A stretch of DNA of 31,624 bases. Source: Proteobacteria bacterium UBA4656. GTDB lineage: Bacteria > Pseudomonadota > Gammaproteobacteria > Xanthomonadales > Ahniellaceae. The position numbers and the translations under genes are program-made. The stretch lies in the NCBI GenBank assembly GCA_002405525.1, contig DHLY01000054.1:71252-102875 (forward strand). Direction: 5' to 3'. Positions within the stretch are counted from its first letter, which is position 1, and every line of letters starts with the position of its first letter. This document shows, piece after piece, positions 16,265 to 25,004 of the stretch. The notes beneath the pieces are model-generated. The model made no database searches. It worked only from the letters and a program-made list of their open reading frames with translations, and was not told the origin of the DNA.

Positions 16265-18369
16265 GGTCCGGTCGCAACATCATCGGCCAGGCAACGCCCG
16301 TCATCGTCGGTGGCAATGCCGATGATGCGCCGATGGGCCCCATTGCTTGCGAGCAGAGCTGGCGACCCGAACCGGCTCGCAAGCGCCCTCCCTCGCGATG
16401 TCAAGCGCCCAGCGATCCGGCCGGACCGGGTCAGCACGGCGTCCACCACGCGGTCTGGAGCATCGAGCCCGATGGAGAGCAGCGTCGCTCCCGGACATCC
16501 GACGAGCGGGCTGCTTCCTTCGCACCGCAGGTTGTCATGGAGCTCATCCACGTGCGGCGAGGAGACAAAGTGCAGGATGTCGGTGCCCGGAGGCATTCTG
16601 GCAATGGTGTACTCGCCGTTCATATCCGCCACACCGACGAAGCTGCTGGCAAACAGTGAAGTCGGGATTGCCCGAACCTCTACACCAGTTGCCGGCAAGC
16701 CCGAATCGTCGGCAGAAACGCGCCCGCCGATGCGCGGCAGGCGGCGCAGGTCCATCGAGACCTGCGGATCGGTTTGGTCGTCGACGACGGCGACGAGTCC
16801 AGACTGTGGAAGTTCGGCAGTGCAGTCGCCTGCACAGCGGACGTTGGGAAAGCGCTGCGCGTAGGCCATGCTCAAGACGACCTTGATCCGGCATTGGCCG
16901 GGTGGCGCCGGACCCCGGCGAAAGCGCCCCGCACCCAAGGCGGTCGAGCCACCCACCGACGCGCCGTTGGCGTTCAGCAACAGCGGTTGAGTGAAGCCGT
17001 CGCACGTTTCTTGCGGCGACCGTATGCCATCCAGGGTCAATGTCAACACGTTGAACCGCTCCCGTCGCAACACCATGTCGACACGCTCCAGCGTCTCTGG
17101 TGCAACGGTCACGGAAGTCCCGGACGACCATGGACAGACGATGATGAATGGCTTTGAAGGGCATTCGAGCCTCGCATGCGCCGTGCGTGTGTGGTCAATT
17201 GCGAAGGCGCTGACCAGAAACGGCGTGAGCGGCACGCCCTCGAACCGATAACGGCCCAGCGAATCGGTCTGCGTCCATCGCAATTCGCCGCCGGTCGCGT
17301 TGTGTAGCCCCATCCTCGCGTCCAAGACCGGCCCGCCGCGCGACGAGGTCACGGTACCAGTCAGCGTGCCCGCCCGTTCGAGTGCAAACTTGATCACGCG
17401 TTCGCCCGGATCGGAAATGGACACCGGCGTGTAGTTGGCGTTCGTCGTGCCGCCATTCTGCGGGTCGCCGAACGATCCATCGCTGCACCGCAAGCCGTCG
17501 AAGGCTTGGTGCACCACGGCTGGGGTGCCGTTGAAGAAGGGAACGGCAGTCCGAAACGCGAACGTACCGTCGCCGAGCAGACTCAGGGCGCATGCGCCGT
17601 GGGCGTTAGTCAATGCCTCGCCCGCAAACGTCGGAAACGCGCTGTCGACGCGCCATGCCGTGACGCGGATATCGCGAAGCGGCGAACCATCCGCCTGCCG
17701 CGTCACGCGACCGATGACCGCGATCGCGCGCTGCGCGGCGAGCACCAGGTCGCCGCTGCCGGCCAGCACGTCGGTGCGCACGAACCAGAAGGACTGCTTG
17801 CGCGGCAGCAGGGTGATTTCCGCCGGCAGGCCGAGGTTGTCGTTGCTGGCGGCGGCCGGCGCGCGATCGAGGACGCGGCAGTCCTCGAACGCGGCCGGCG
17901 CCGGATCGAGCGTCGAGCCGTGGGTGGCCACGTTGGGCGCAGGCACGGCGCCGGCGTCGACGCGAAACCACAGCGCCGCGCCGGGCGTGCCCCGCACACG
18001 CAGCGCGCGGCCTTCCGCCAGCGGGACCGCGGTTGCGCAGGACCGGCCCGCGGCGCCGGAAAGGCGCATCGATTCGGGCTCGGCGCGCGGCGCGGCGGTT
18101 GCGTCGGATGCGGGGGAGCGGGCGAGCATTTCGGCCCACGCGCCGAGGCGCCGCGCTTTGGCGACCAGCACGGAGTCCGCGTCGCCGCCGACATCGCGGT
18201 CCTGCGTGCGCCACGCTGCGGGGATTGCATCCGCTGCGCGCTGCCCCGGCGTCGTCGCGATGCGTTCCAGCGCGATCGACTGCTTCGGCCATTGCAGGTG
18301 AATATCGTCGGCGGCCGCCGGACCGGCAAAGGCCAACAGGCACAGGGAGACAGGAAGGGTCGTGTGCAC
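16250..18369 (-). CDS. Secreted multi-domain protein with carboxypeptidase-regulatory-like (Ig-type) repeats, lacking its own stop
   Basis: From ATG 18369 the frame encodes a signal peptide (about 1-20, ending PAAA), an N-terminal region of about 200 residues I do not recognise, and then several beta-sandwich repeats of the carboxypeptidase-regulatory type. Clues are GRVTRQADGSPLRDIRVTAW, GTLTGTVTSSRGGPVLDARMGL with SLGRYRFEGVPLTPF, and GRIAGRLTSRG with TDDDGRCLADDVATGP. Such proteins are usually surface-exposed or secreted; no catalytic domain is visible. The frame has no stop at the end of the last repeat. It continues to 16039 out of frame through the hydrolase, and that tail (CCSRTACCGTRGW and on) is plainly not real protein, so the original 3' end is lost. 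Base composition shifts inside the gene. I place the end of believable coding at about 16250. Confidence 0.6.
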
Positions 18370-18457
18370 TTCATCGTCCTTGATCGGTGGAGTGTCCGGG
18401 AGGCGTGGCGAAAACCGCGCCGGACTGGCAGGGCAGGCGCCTCGCGGTTATCCTGCC

Positions 18458-18473
18458 AACCAGTCAACCAGTC
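18458..18473 (+). promoter_or_regulatory. Tandem AACCAGTC repeats before the antitoxin gene, possible operator
   Basis: AACCAGTC occurs twice back to back (18458-18465 and 18466-18473), ending 13 bases before the antitoxin start. An inverted half, GACTGG, lies at 18423-18428. Phd/YefM-type antitoxins usually repress their own operon through short repeats at this position, so this is a reasonable operator candidate. The GGAG that follows (18474-18477) probably serves as the ribosome site. Confidence 0.35.
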
Positions 18474-18486
18474 GGAGTAGCCGAGC

Positions 18487-18741
18487 GTGGCCACCGTCGG
18501 CGCCTTCGAGGCCAAGACCAAGCTGTCCGAGCTGCTCGACATGGTCGAGCGCGGCGAGGAAGTGACCATCACCCGCCACGGCGAGCCGGTGGCGAAACTG
18601 GTGCCCGTGCGCGGCGATGCCGAACGCGCGCGCGTCGAGGCCCTGATCAAGGAGATCAAGGAGACGCGCAAGGGACTCACGCTCGGCGGTGGCATCTCGA
18701 TCAAGGAACTGATCGAGGAAGGCCGCCGCTACAAGGGCTGA
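18487..18741 (+). CDS. Phd/YefM-family antitoxin
   Basis: An 84-residue protein from GTG 18487 with the prevent-host-death fold pattern: AFEAKTKLSELLDMVERGEEVTITRHGEPVAKLVPV covers the DNA-binding half, and a charged C-terminal tail (GISIKELIEEGRRYKG) would bind and inhibit the toxin. The PIN-domain toxin gene begins 5 bases after its stop, the usual antitoxin-first order. Such antitoxins also repress their own operon. The start is supported by a GGAG about 10 bases upstream. Confidence 0.9.
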   Translation: MATVGAFEAKTKLSELLDMVERGEEVTITRHGEPVAKLVPVRGDAERARVEALIKEIKETRKGLTLGGGISIKELIEEGRRYKG

Positions 18742-18746
18742 CCGGC

Positions 18747-19250
18747 GTGCCGCAGATCCCGTCGCTACTGGTGCTCGACTGCACCGTCACCGTGCCCTGG
18801 TATCTCACCGACGAGGCCAACGCGCTCACCGAGCGACTGTTCACCGGGCTCGGCCGCTCGACCTACATCGTGCCGGTGCTGTGGCGGCTGGAGTTCATCA
18901 GCGCCATGCGCGCCGCGCACCGCCGCGGGCGCATTCCGTCGGAGCGACTCGCCGCGATCTTCGCGCAGGCCGGCAAGCTGCCGCTGACCCAGGAGCACCT
19001 CACACTCGACGTGGCGCAGGTGGCGACCGGCTGCGAGCGTTTCGGGCTCACGCCCTACGATTACGTCTATCTCGCGCTGGCGCGTGCGCATGGCGCGCCG
19101 CTGGCCACCATGGACGGCGCCCTCGTACGCGCCTGCCAGCAGGCCGGCGTGCCGGTGGTCACCGATCCGCCGGCGCTGGCCGAACCCGTCGCCGCGTATC
19201 GCGCACGGCCCGCGCGCCGGCAGGCGCCCGGTCGCCGACCCGCCCGCTGA
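18747..19250 (+). CDS. VapC-like PIN-domain toxin (ribonuclease)
   Basis: A 167-residue PIN-domain protein starting at GTG 18747. The acidic metal-binding residues are in place: Asp in LVLDCTV (about residue 10), Glu in WRLEFISAMR (about 44), Asp in LTPYDYVYLALA and Asp in LATMDGALVRACQQAG. PIN toxins cleave tRNA, rRNA or mRNA when freed from their antitoxin. The short GTG start is the only one that keeps the first Asp strand and follows the antitoxin stop by 5 bases. The last 20 or so residues are Arg/Pro-rich and probably disordered. Confidence 0.87.
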   Translation: MPQIPSLLVLDCTVTVPWYLTDEANALTERLFTGLGRSTYIVPVLWRLEFISAMRAAHRRGRIPSERLAAIFAQAGKLPLTQEHLTLDVAQVATGCERFGLTPYDYVYLALARAHGAPLATMDGALVRACQQAGVPVVTDPPALAEPVAAYRARPARRQAPGRRPAR

Positions 19251-19295
19251 TCCGCGCACCCCGTCGCTACCCTTTCCACCGTCGAAGCCTCTGCC

Positions 19296-22200
19296 ATGGC
19301 CGCCATCATTCAGCCCCAGGTCGACCGCAACTACACGCTCGAGGACAAGTACACGCGGCAGGAAGGCCGCATCTACCTCAGCGGCATCCAGGCCCTGGTG
19401 CGCTTGCCGATCATGCAGGCGCTGCGCGACTCGGCGGCGGGGCTGAACACCGGCGGCTTCATCTCCGGCTACCGCGGCTCGCCGCTGGGCGGGCTGGATC
19501 AGTCTTTGTGGGGCGCGAAGAAGCACCTCCGGGCCTACAATGTCGAGTTCACCGCCGGCCTCAACGAGGACCTCGCCGCCACCATGGTGTGGGGCTCGCA
19601 GCAGGCCAACCTGTTCCCCGGCGCCAAGTACGACGGCGTGTTCTCCATGTGGTATGGAAAGGGCCCGGGCGTGGACCGCTGCGGCGACGTGTTCAAGCAC
19701 GGCAACGCCGCCGGCACCTCGCGCCACGGCGGCGTTCTGGTGCTGGCCGGCGACGACCACGCCTCGCGCTCGTCGACCCTGCCGCACGGCAGCGAGCAGG
19801 AGTTCGTGTCCGCGATGATGCCGGTGCTCAATCCGGCCGGCGTGCAGGACATCCTCGACATGGGGATCCTGGGCTGGGCGATGAGCCGCTTCACCGGCCG
19901 CTGGGTCGGCTTCAAGACCATCGCCGAGACGGTGGAGTCCTCGGCCTCGGTCAACGTCAACCCGCACCAGCTGCACATCGCGCTGCCGCAGGACTTCGAA
20001 ATGCCGCCCGGCGGGCTCAACATCCGCTGGCCCGACCCGCCGCTCGACCAGGAATTGCGGCTGCACCGGTACGCGATGCAGGCGGCGATCGCTTTCGCGC
20101 GGTCCAACCGCCTCGACAAGATCGTGATCGACTCGCCGAAGGCGCGGCTCGGCATCGTCACCACCGGCAAGAGCTATCTGGACGTGCTGCAGGCGCTCGA
20201 CGACCTGCACCTCACGCGCCGCGACTGCGAGGAGATCGGCATCCGCGTGTACAAGGTCGGCATGACCTGGCCGCTGGAGCCGGAGGGCATCCGCGCCTTC
20301 GCGCGCGGACTGGACGACATCATCGTGGTCGAGGAGAAGCGCTCCTTCATCGAGTCGCAGATGAAGGAACACATGTACAACTGGGACCAGGCGCGCCGCC
20401 CCAGCATCGTCGGCAAGTTCGACGAGGAGGGCAACTGGATCCTGCCCAGCACGCACGAACTCACCCCGGCGATGATCGCGCTGGTGATCGCCAAGCGCCT
20501 GGCGCGCTTCTTCACCAGCGAGGCGATCCGCGACCGCATCGCCTTCATCCACGCCAAGGAAGCCGAACTGGCGCTGCCGCGCGCCAGCTTCGCGCGCCCG
20601 GCGCACTACTGCTCGGGCTGCCCGCACAACACGTCCACCGTGGTGCCGGATGGTTCGCGCGCGCTGGGCGGCATCGGCTGCCACTACATGGTCACCTGGA
20701 TGGACCGCCGCACCGACACCTTCACCCAGATGGGCGGCGAAGGCGTCACCTGGTGCGGGCAGGCCCCGTTCACCCACGAAAAGCACGTGTTCCAGAACCT
20801 CGGGGACGGGACCTACTTCCATTCCGGTTCGCTGGCGATCCGTCAGGCGATCGCGGCCAAGATCAACATCACCTACAAGATCCTCTACAACGACGCGGTC
20901 GCGATGACCGGCGGCCAGCCGGTCGACGGCACGCTCAGCGTGCCCGACATCGCGCACCAGGTGCGCGCAGAAGGCGTCAGGACCATCGTCGTACTCAGCG
21001 ACGAGCCGGAAAAGTGGTCGCGCCACGAGTTGTTCCCCGACGGCGTGGAGTTCGGACATCGCGACGACCTCGACGCGGTGCAAAAGCGCCTGCGCGAGGT
21101 GCCCGGCGTGAGCGTGCTGATCTACGACCAGACCTGCGCGGCCGAAAAGCGCCGCCGCCGCAAGCGCAAGCTGATGGTCGACCCGCCCAAGCGCGCGTTC
21201 ATCAACTCGCTGGTCTGCGAGGGCTGCGGCGACTGCGGCGTGAAGTCGAACTGCGTGTCGATCGTGCCGCTGGAGACCGAGTTCGGCCGCAAGCGCGCGA
21301 TCGACCAGAGCTCCTGCAACAAGGACTTCTCCTGCGTGAAGGGCTTCTGCCCCTCGTTCGTCACCATCCACGGCGGCGGCTTGCGCAAGAACCAGGGCAG
21401 CGGCGAGGCGGACTTCTCGACACTCCCGGTGCCGACCCTGCCGGCGCTGGACGAGCCCTACAACATCCTGGTCACCGGCATCGGCGGCACCGGCGTGGTC
21501 ACCATCGGCGCCCTGCTCGGCATGGCCGCGCACCTCGAGCACAAGGGCGCCTCGGTGCTCGACCAGACCGGGCTGGCGCAGAAGGGCGGCGCGGTGACCA
21601 CCCACGTGCGCATCGCGAAGGAACCGAAGGACATCCACGCGGTGCGCATCGCGGCCGGCGAGGCTGATCTCGTGCTCGGCGCCGACATGGTGGTGGTCAA
21701 CGACTACTGGGCGCTGTCGAAGATCCGCGCCGGGCGCGCCAAGGTGGTGCTCAACACGCATGAGGCGATGCCCGGCACCTTCACCCGCAACGCGGACCTC
21801 AGGTTCCCCGCCGCGCAGATCGTCGAGGCGGTGCGGCAAGGCTCCGGCGGCGTGGCGCCGGAGATGATCGAGGCCACCGACCTCGCCACCGCCCTGCTCG
21901 GCGACTCGATCGCCACCAACCTGTTCATGCTCGGCTACGCCTGGCAGAAGGGCCTGGTGCCGGTTTCGCTGGCAGCCATCGAGCGCGCGATCGAGCTCAA
22001 CGGCGCGGCCGTGCAGATGAACCTCAAGGCCTTCGCCTGGGGTCGCTACGCCGCCCACGACGTCGACTTCGTGCGCCGCGCCGCGGGCCTCGAGAAAGAC
22101 CCGAAGGTGATCCACGCCGCCGTGCTCGACGACCGCGAGATCTCGCGGTCGCTCGATGAGGCCGTCGCCCGCCGTGCGGCGTTCCTGACCGACTACCAGG

Positions 22201-22802
22201 ACAAGGCCTACGCCGCGCGCTACGCCGACCTGGTGGGCAAGGTCCGCGCGGCCGAATCGGCGGCGGTCCCCGGCAGCACGAGGCTCGCCGAGGCGGTGGC
22301 CCGATACGCCTTCAAGCTGATGGCCTACAAGGACGAGTACGAGGTCGCGCGCCTGTATACCAACCCGGCGTTCTGGGACGAGATCGCGCGCACCTTCGAC
22401 GGCGACTACCGGGTTCACTTCAACCTCGCCCCGCCATTGCTGGCGCGGCGCGACGCCGATGGTCATCTGCGCAAGGCCGAGTACGGGCCGTGGATGCGCC
22501 ACGCCTTCCGGCTGCTGGCGAAGTTCAGGTTCCTGCGCGGCAGCGCGTTCGATCCGTTCGGCCGTACCGCCGAGCGGCGCGTGGAGCAGCGGTGGATCGC
22601 CGATTACTTCGCGGCAATGAACGAACTCGTCACCGGGCTGACGCGCGAGAACGTCACGCTGGCGGCCGAGATCGCGTCAGTGCCGGAACACATCCGTGGC
22701 TTCGGCCACGTCAAGGAGCGCCACGAACAGGCCGCGCGCGAGCAGTGGAACGCCCTGCTGGCGCGTTGGCGCCACCCGCAGGCGCCGCGCGCGGCGGCGT
22801 GA
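19296..22802 (+). CDS. Fused indolepyruvate ferredoxin oxidoreductase (alpha-keto acid oxidoreductase)
   Basis: A 1168-residue single-chain enzyme of the family that oxidatively decarboxylates aryl- (or other) pyruvates to acyl-CoA with ferredoxin as electron acceptor, in amino-acid breakdown. The order of parts is: an N-terminal pyrimidine-binding-type region (about 20-450, with ISGYRGSPLGGLDQ), CSGCPHNTS, a thiamine-diphosphate region with LGDGTYFHSG (about 503-512) and ILYNDAVAMTGGQ, an iron-sulfur Cys cluster CEGCGDCGVKSNC (641-653) with further Cys shortly after, and a gamma-type domain NILVTGIGGTGVVTIGALLG (about 723-900). The C-terminal 250 residues are the extension usual in fused forms. 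Its length is normal for that type. It follows the toxin gene by 45 bases but is unlikely to be related functionally. Exact substrate is not determined. Confidence 0.9.
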   Translation: MAAIIQPQVDRNYTLEDKYTRQEGRIYLSGIQALVRLPIMQALRDSAAGLNTGGFISGYRGSPLGGLDQSLWGAKKHLRAYNVEFTAGLNEDLAATMVWGSQQANLFPGAKYDGVFSMWYGKGPGVDRCGDVFKHGNAAGTSRHGGVLVLAGDDHASRSSTLPHGSEQEFVSAMMPVLNPAGVQDILDMGILGWAMSRFTGRWVGFKTIAETVESSASVNVNPHQLHIALPQDFEMPPGGLNIRWPDPPLDQELRLHRYAMQAAIAFARSNRLDKIVIDSPKARLGIVTTGKSYLDVLQALDDLHLTRRDCEEIGIRVYKVGMTWPLEPEGIRAFARGLDDIIVVEEKRSFIESQMKEHMYNWDQARRPSIVGKFDEEGNWILPSTHELTPAMIALVIAKRLARFFTSEAIRDRIAFIHAKEAELALPRASFARPAHYCSGCPHNTSTVVPDGSRALGGIGCHYMVTWMDRRTDTFTQMGGEGVTWCGQAPFTHEKHVFQNLGDGTYFHSGSLAIRQAIAAKINITYKILYNDAVAMTGGQPVDGTLSVPDIAHQVRAEGVRTIVVLSDEPEKWSRHELFPDGVEFGHRDDLDAVQKRLREVPGVSVLIYDQTCAAEKRRRRKRKLMVDPPKRAFINSLVCEGCGDCGVKSNCVSIVPLETEFGRKRAIDQSSCNKDFSCVKGFCPSFVTIHGGGLRKNQGSGEADFSTLPVPTLPALDEPYNILVTGIGGTGVVTIGALLGMAAHLEHKGASVLDQTGLAQKGGAVTTHVRIAKEPKDIHAVRIAAGEADLVLGADMVVVNDYWALSKIRAGRAKVVLNTHEAMPGTFTRNADLRFPAAQIVEAVRQGSGGVAPEMIEATDLATALLGDSIATNLFMLGYAWQKGLVPVSLAAIERAIELNGAAVQMNLKAFAWGRYAAHDVDFVRRAAGLEKDPKVIHAAVLDDREISRSLDEAVARRAAFLTDYQDKAYAARYADLVGKVRAAESAAVPGSTRLAEAVARYAFKLMAYKDEYEVARLYTNPAFWDEIARTFDGDYRVHFNLAPPLLARRDADGHLRKAEYGPWMRHAFRLLAKFRFLRGSAFDPFGRTAERRVEQRWIADYFAAMNELVTGLTRENVTLAAEIASVPEHIRGFGHVKERHEQAAREQWNALLARWRHPQAPRAAA

Positions 22803-22827
22803 AACCCTGCGGCCGCCGCGCCCGCCG

Positions 22828-23901
22828 TCAGCCGCCGGCCAGACGCACCCATCGGGTGCCGCGGCCGCGGCCCTCGGTGGCGAGGCGGCCCTCGGCGCGC
22901 AGCGCGTCCAGTACGCGCCTGATGCGCGCCGGGTCGGCCTGCGGCACCCAGCGGCGCAGCAACGCCGCCTCGAAGCGAGGCGGCAATTCGCGCAGTGCGG
23001 CGAGCCGGATCCGTTCGTCGACTCCGCCTGCTGCAGCCTGCGGTTCGAAGCGCGCCACCGGTTCCTGCACGCTGTCGGGAACGACTTGTGCCAGGCGCGC
23101 CGCAACCGCGGCGAACCAGCGCTGGGTCCATACGTTGGCCAACTTGCGGTTGCCGGCGAACACCACCGGCAGGTTCGGAAACAGCGCGCTCGCCTCGGCA
23201 ACAATCCGCAGCAGGTGGGCGGCAGGCCAGTCGCCGATGCGCGCCGGATCGCCAAGGTCACCGTATTGGGCTTCGACCACCAGCGCCGCGTGCGGCCAGG
23301 CCGACAGTTCGGCCAAGTGCTGCTGAAGCCCCTTCCACTGCGAGAGATCGGCAAGCAGGTTGGGCAGGGTCTTGCGTTCGGCGATCGCCACCACGCGGTC
23401 GTCGTGCAGCAGCGCGTAGTCGCCGACCGGCAGGCGGCGCCGCACCACGCGCGCGCCGGGGAAGGTCCACGGATACCGTTCGGCGCTGTCCACCGCGACA
23501 TCGATGACCGCCTCGCGTGCGATGCTCAACTCCGCCCGTTTCGCGGTGCGATGCGCGCGCACCGCGGCTTCGGTGCGGAAGAACACCTGCTCGTAGGTGC
23601 CGCTGCCGTCGCGCAGCGGCTTGTTCAGGACCAGGAACTCGCAGCGCTTGCGCTGCGCACGGTCGAGCGTCACCGACAGCTTGGCTCCGAGTCGGGCCAG
23701 ATGGCGCACCGGCACGCGATCGAGCGTTTCCAGCGGCTCGCCGGGATCGGACTCGCGCTCGCGCAGGCAGAACACCTGCGCGCCCGGGCCCGGCCACGCC
23801 GCCTTGGCGCGGAAGGCGAACAGCACGCGACCGTCCTGCTCGATGACGATGCGAAACGGGAACCGCGGGTCCTGTGTGCGCTGCTCGACCCAGACAGCCA
23901 T
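22828..23901 (-). CDS. ERCC4-domain nuclease-like protein
   Basis: A 357-residue protein. Residues about 134-270 look like an ERCC4/XPF-type nuclease: VAVDSAERYPWTFPG (first acidic strand, Asp138), LPVGDYALL (Gly160-Asp161) and VVAIAERKTLPNLLADLS, which carries the signature ERK (Glu175-Lys177). ERCC4 nucleases cut branched or flapped DNA. The N-terminal 130 residues are unrecognised. The C-terminal part (about 300-355, ADPARIRRVLDALRAEGRLATEGRGRGTRWVRL) resembles a winged helix, which could bind DNA. The usual DxRE of the first motif is DSAER here. The ATG at 23901 is 8 bases after the stop of the DUF3297 gene, so the two are probably co-transcribed. Nuclease activity is inferred from motifs. 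Confidence 0.75.
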   Translation of the reverse strand: MAVWVEQRTQDPRFPFRIVIEQDGRVLFAFRAKAAWPGPGAQVFCLRERESDPGEPLETLDRVPVRHLARLGAKLSVTLDRAQRKRCEFLVLNKPLRDGSGTYEQVFFRTEAAVRAHRTAKRAELSIAREAVIDVAVDSAERYPWTFPGARVVRRRLPVGDYALLHDDRVVAIAERKTLPNLLADLSQWKGLQQHLAELSAWPHAALVVEAQYGDLGDPARIGDWPAAHLLRIVAEASALFPNLPVVFAGNRKLANVWTQRWFAAVAARLAQVVPDSVQEPVARFEPQAAAGGVDERIRLAALRELPPRFEAALLRRWVPQADPARIRRVLDALRAEGRLATEGRGRGTRWVRLAGG

Positions 23902-23909
23902 GACCCGGG

Positions 23910-24167
23910 TCAGGATCCGGCGGAGTCGCCCGGTGCCTTGATCCAGGCCTCCACCTTGCCGCGCAAGGTGAAGGTCAGCGGTTGGCCACGGCGGTCCAGG
24001 GCTTTGCCGGCGGGCACCTTGATCCAGCCTTCGCTCAGGCAGTATTCGTGCACGTCATGCCGCTCCACGCCGTTGAAGCGGATGCCGATGCCCTGCTCCA
24101 GCAGATCGGCGTCGTGGAACCGGCTCTTGGGATCGGCGCACAGGCGATCGGGCAGGATGTCGGTCAT
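23910..24167 (-). CDS. DUF3297 family small protein
   Basis: The 85-residue product from ATG 24167 begins MTDILPDRLCADPKSRFHD and contains GIGIRFNGVERHDVHEYCLSEGWIKVPAGK. It matches the conserved small DUF3297 family of proteobacteria throughout. An in-frame ATG 22 codons upstream is not favoured because the family starts at MxDxLPDRL. No function is established that I know of. It has no signal peptide or membrane segment. It lies 8 bases before the ERCC4-like gene on the same strand, suggesting an operon. Confidence 0.85.
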   Translation of the reverse strand: MTDILPDRLCADPKSRFHDADLLEQGIGIRFNGVERHDVHEYCLSEGWIKVPAGKALDRRGQPLTFTLRGKVEAWIKAPGDSAGS

Positions 24168-24351
24168 CGTGGGGTCGGTCGCAGCGCCGCGGGCCGCGGC
24201 GGACGCGGACGATACCGCAGCAAGGCCCTGCATCGCGAACGCGCCGTGTCAGCCGATTCCTACACGCACCCGCGCGGTCTGCCGCTGGCGACCACGTCGC
24301 GCCCGACCCATCCTGCGCCGGGGCCGACGGAGCCGGCCCGGGAGGCGGGCG

Positions 24352-24807
24352 ATGGAAGGGCACCGGCTGGCGGCTGGGATCTGCGGCATGCTCTGCGCGT
24401 TGTCGGCCGCCGCGGCCGACATCCATCAATGCCGCGGCGCGGGCGGTGTGATCGCGTTCCAGGACCGTCCCTGCCCGCCGGAACAGCAGGCCTTGTCGGT
24501 GCGCGCGGCCGGGCGCGCCGCCCCGTCGGCCGCCGCTGCCGCCGTTGCGCGTGCCGAAAGCGACCGCATCGAGGCCTGGGCGCGCGCCTCGCGGCTGCGT
24601 CTTGCGCCCAGCCTCGGCGGTCGCGCCGCGCCGGCCGCTCCCGCCACGCCGGCGCGCGCCGCACCGCCCGCGCGTCGCGACGCGGACGCCTGCGCCCATG
24701 CCCGGGCGGTTCGCGAGGCAGCTTATCGTCGTGACGGCAACCGCATGGGCTTCGACCGGCGACGCGAACTGCAGGACGCCGTCACGGCCGCCTGCGGACT
24801 GCGCTAG
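24352..24807 (+). CDS. Small exported DUF4124-type protein
   Basis: ATG 24352 follows a good ribosome site (GGAGG at 24341-24345) and gives 151 residues. Residues 1-22 are a signal peptide. The mature start IHQCRGAGGVIAFQDRPCPPEQQ resembles the DUF4124 pattern (a short domain with YKWxDxxGxxxYxDxPC). An Ala/Arg-rich middle probably lacks structure, and a C-terminal stretch (DACAHARAVREAAYRRDGNRMGFDRRRELQDAV) looks helical with two Cys. Function is unknown; such proteins are periplasmic and common in beta- and gammaproteobacteria. Confidence 0.75.
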   Translation: MEGHRLAAGICGMLCALSAAAADIHQCRGAGGVIAFQDRPCPPEQQALSVRAAGRAAPSAAAAAVARAESDRIEAWARASRLRLAPSLGGRAAPAAPATPARAAPPARRDADACAHARAVREAAYRRDGNRMGFDRRRELQDAVTAACGLR

Positions 24808-24847
24808 CCAGCCATGGGAAAACGTACTGCCCTTGCGCGCCACGGAA

Positions 24848-24879
24848 GTCGCGCGCGCGGAATCGATCGCGCGCGCGAC
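24848..24879. terminator. Perfect GC hairpin between convergent genes
   Basis: Two 12-base arms (24848-24859 and 24868-24879, alternating C and G) are perfect reverse complements around an 8-base loop. They lie between the stops of the DUF4124-type gene (plus) and the serine hydrolase (minus), where a bidirectional stop would be useful. No T-tract is present. The rest of the 197-base gap holds two near copies of GCGTTGCGCCGG (24921-24932 and 24963-24974) and nothing else I can support. Confidence 0.4.
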
Positions 24880-25004
24880 AGGTCCGCCGGGAGCGGGATC
24901 GGACCGGCGCCGGACCCGCGGCGTTGCGCCGGTCCGCGACGGCGTTCAGCGACGATTGCCGCGCGTTGCGCCGGACCGTCGCGGCTTCGGCGCGCCTGGG
25001 CCGG

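Noticed and set aside
18765..22502. Minus-strand frame of 1245 codons opposite the oxidoreductase
   Set aside because: It is antisense low-complexity sequence; the plus-strand protein matches a known family over its full length.
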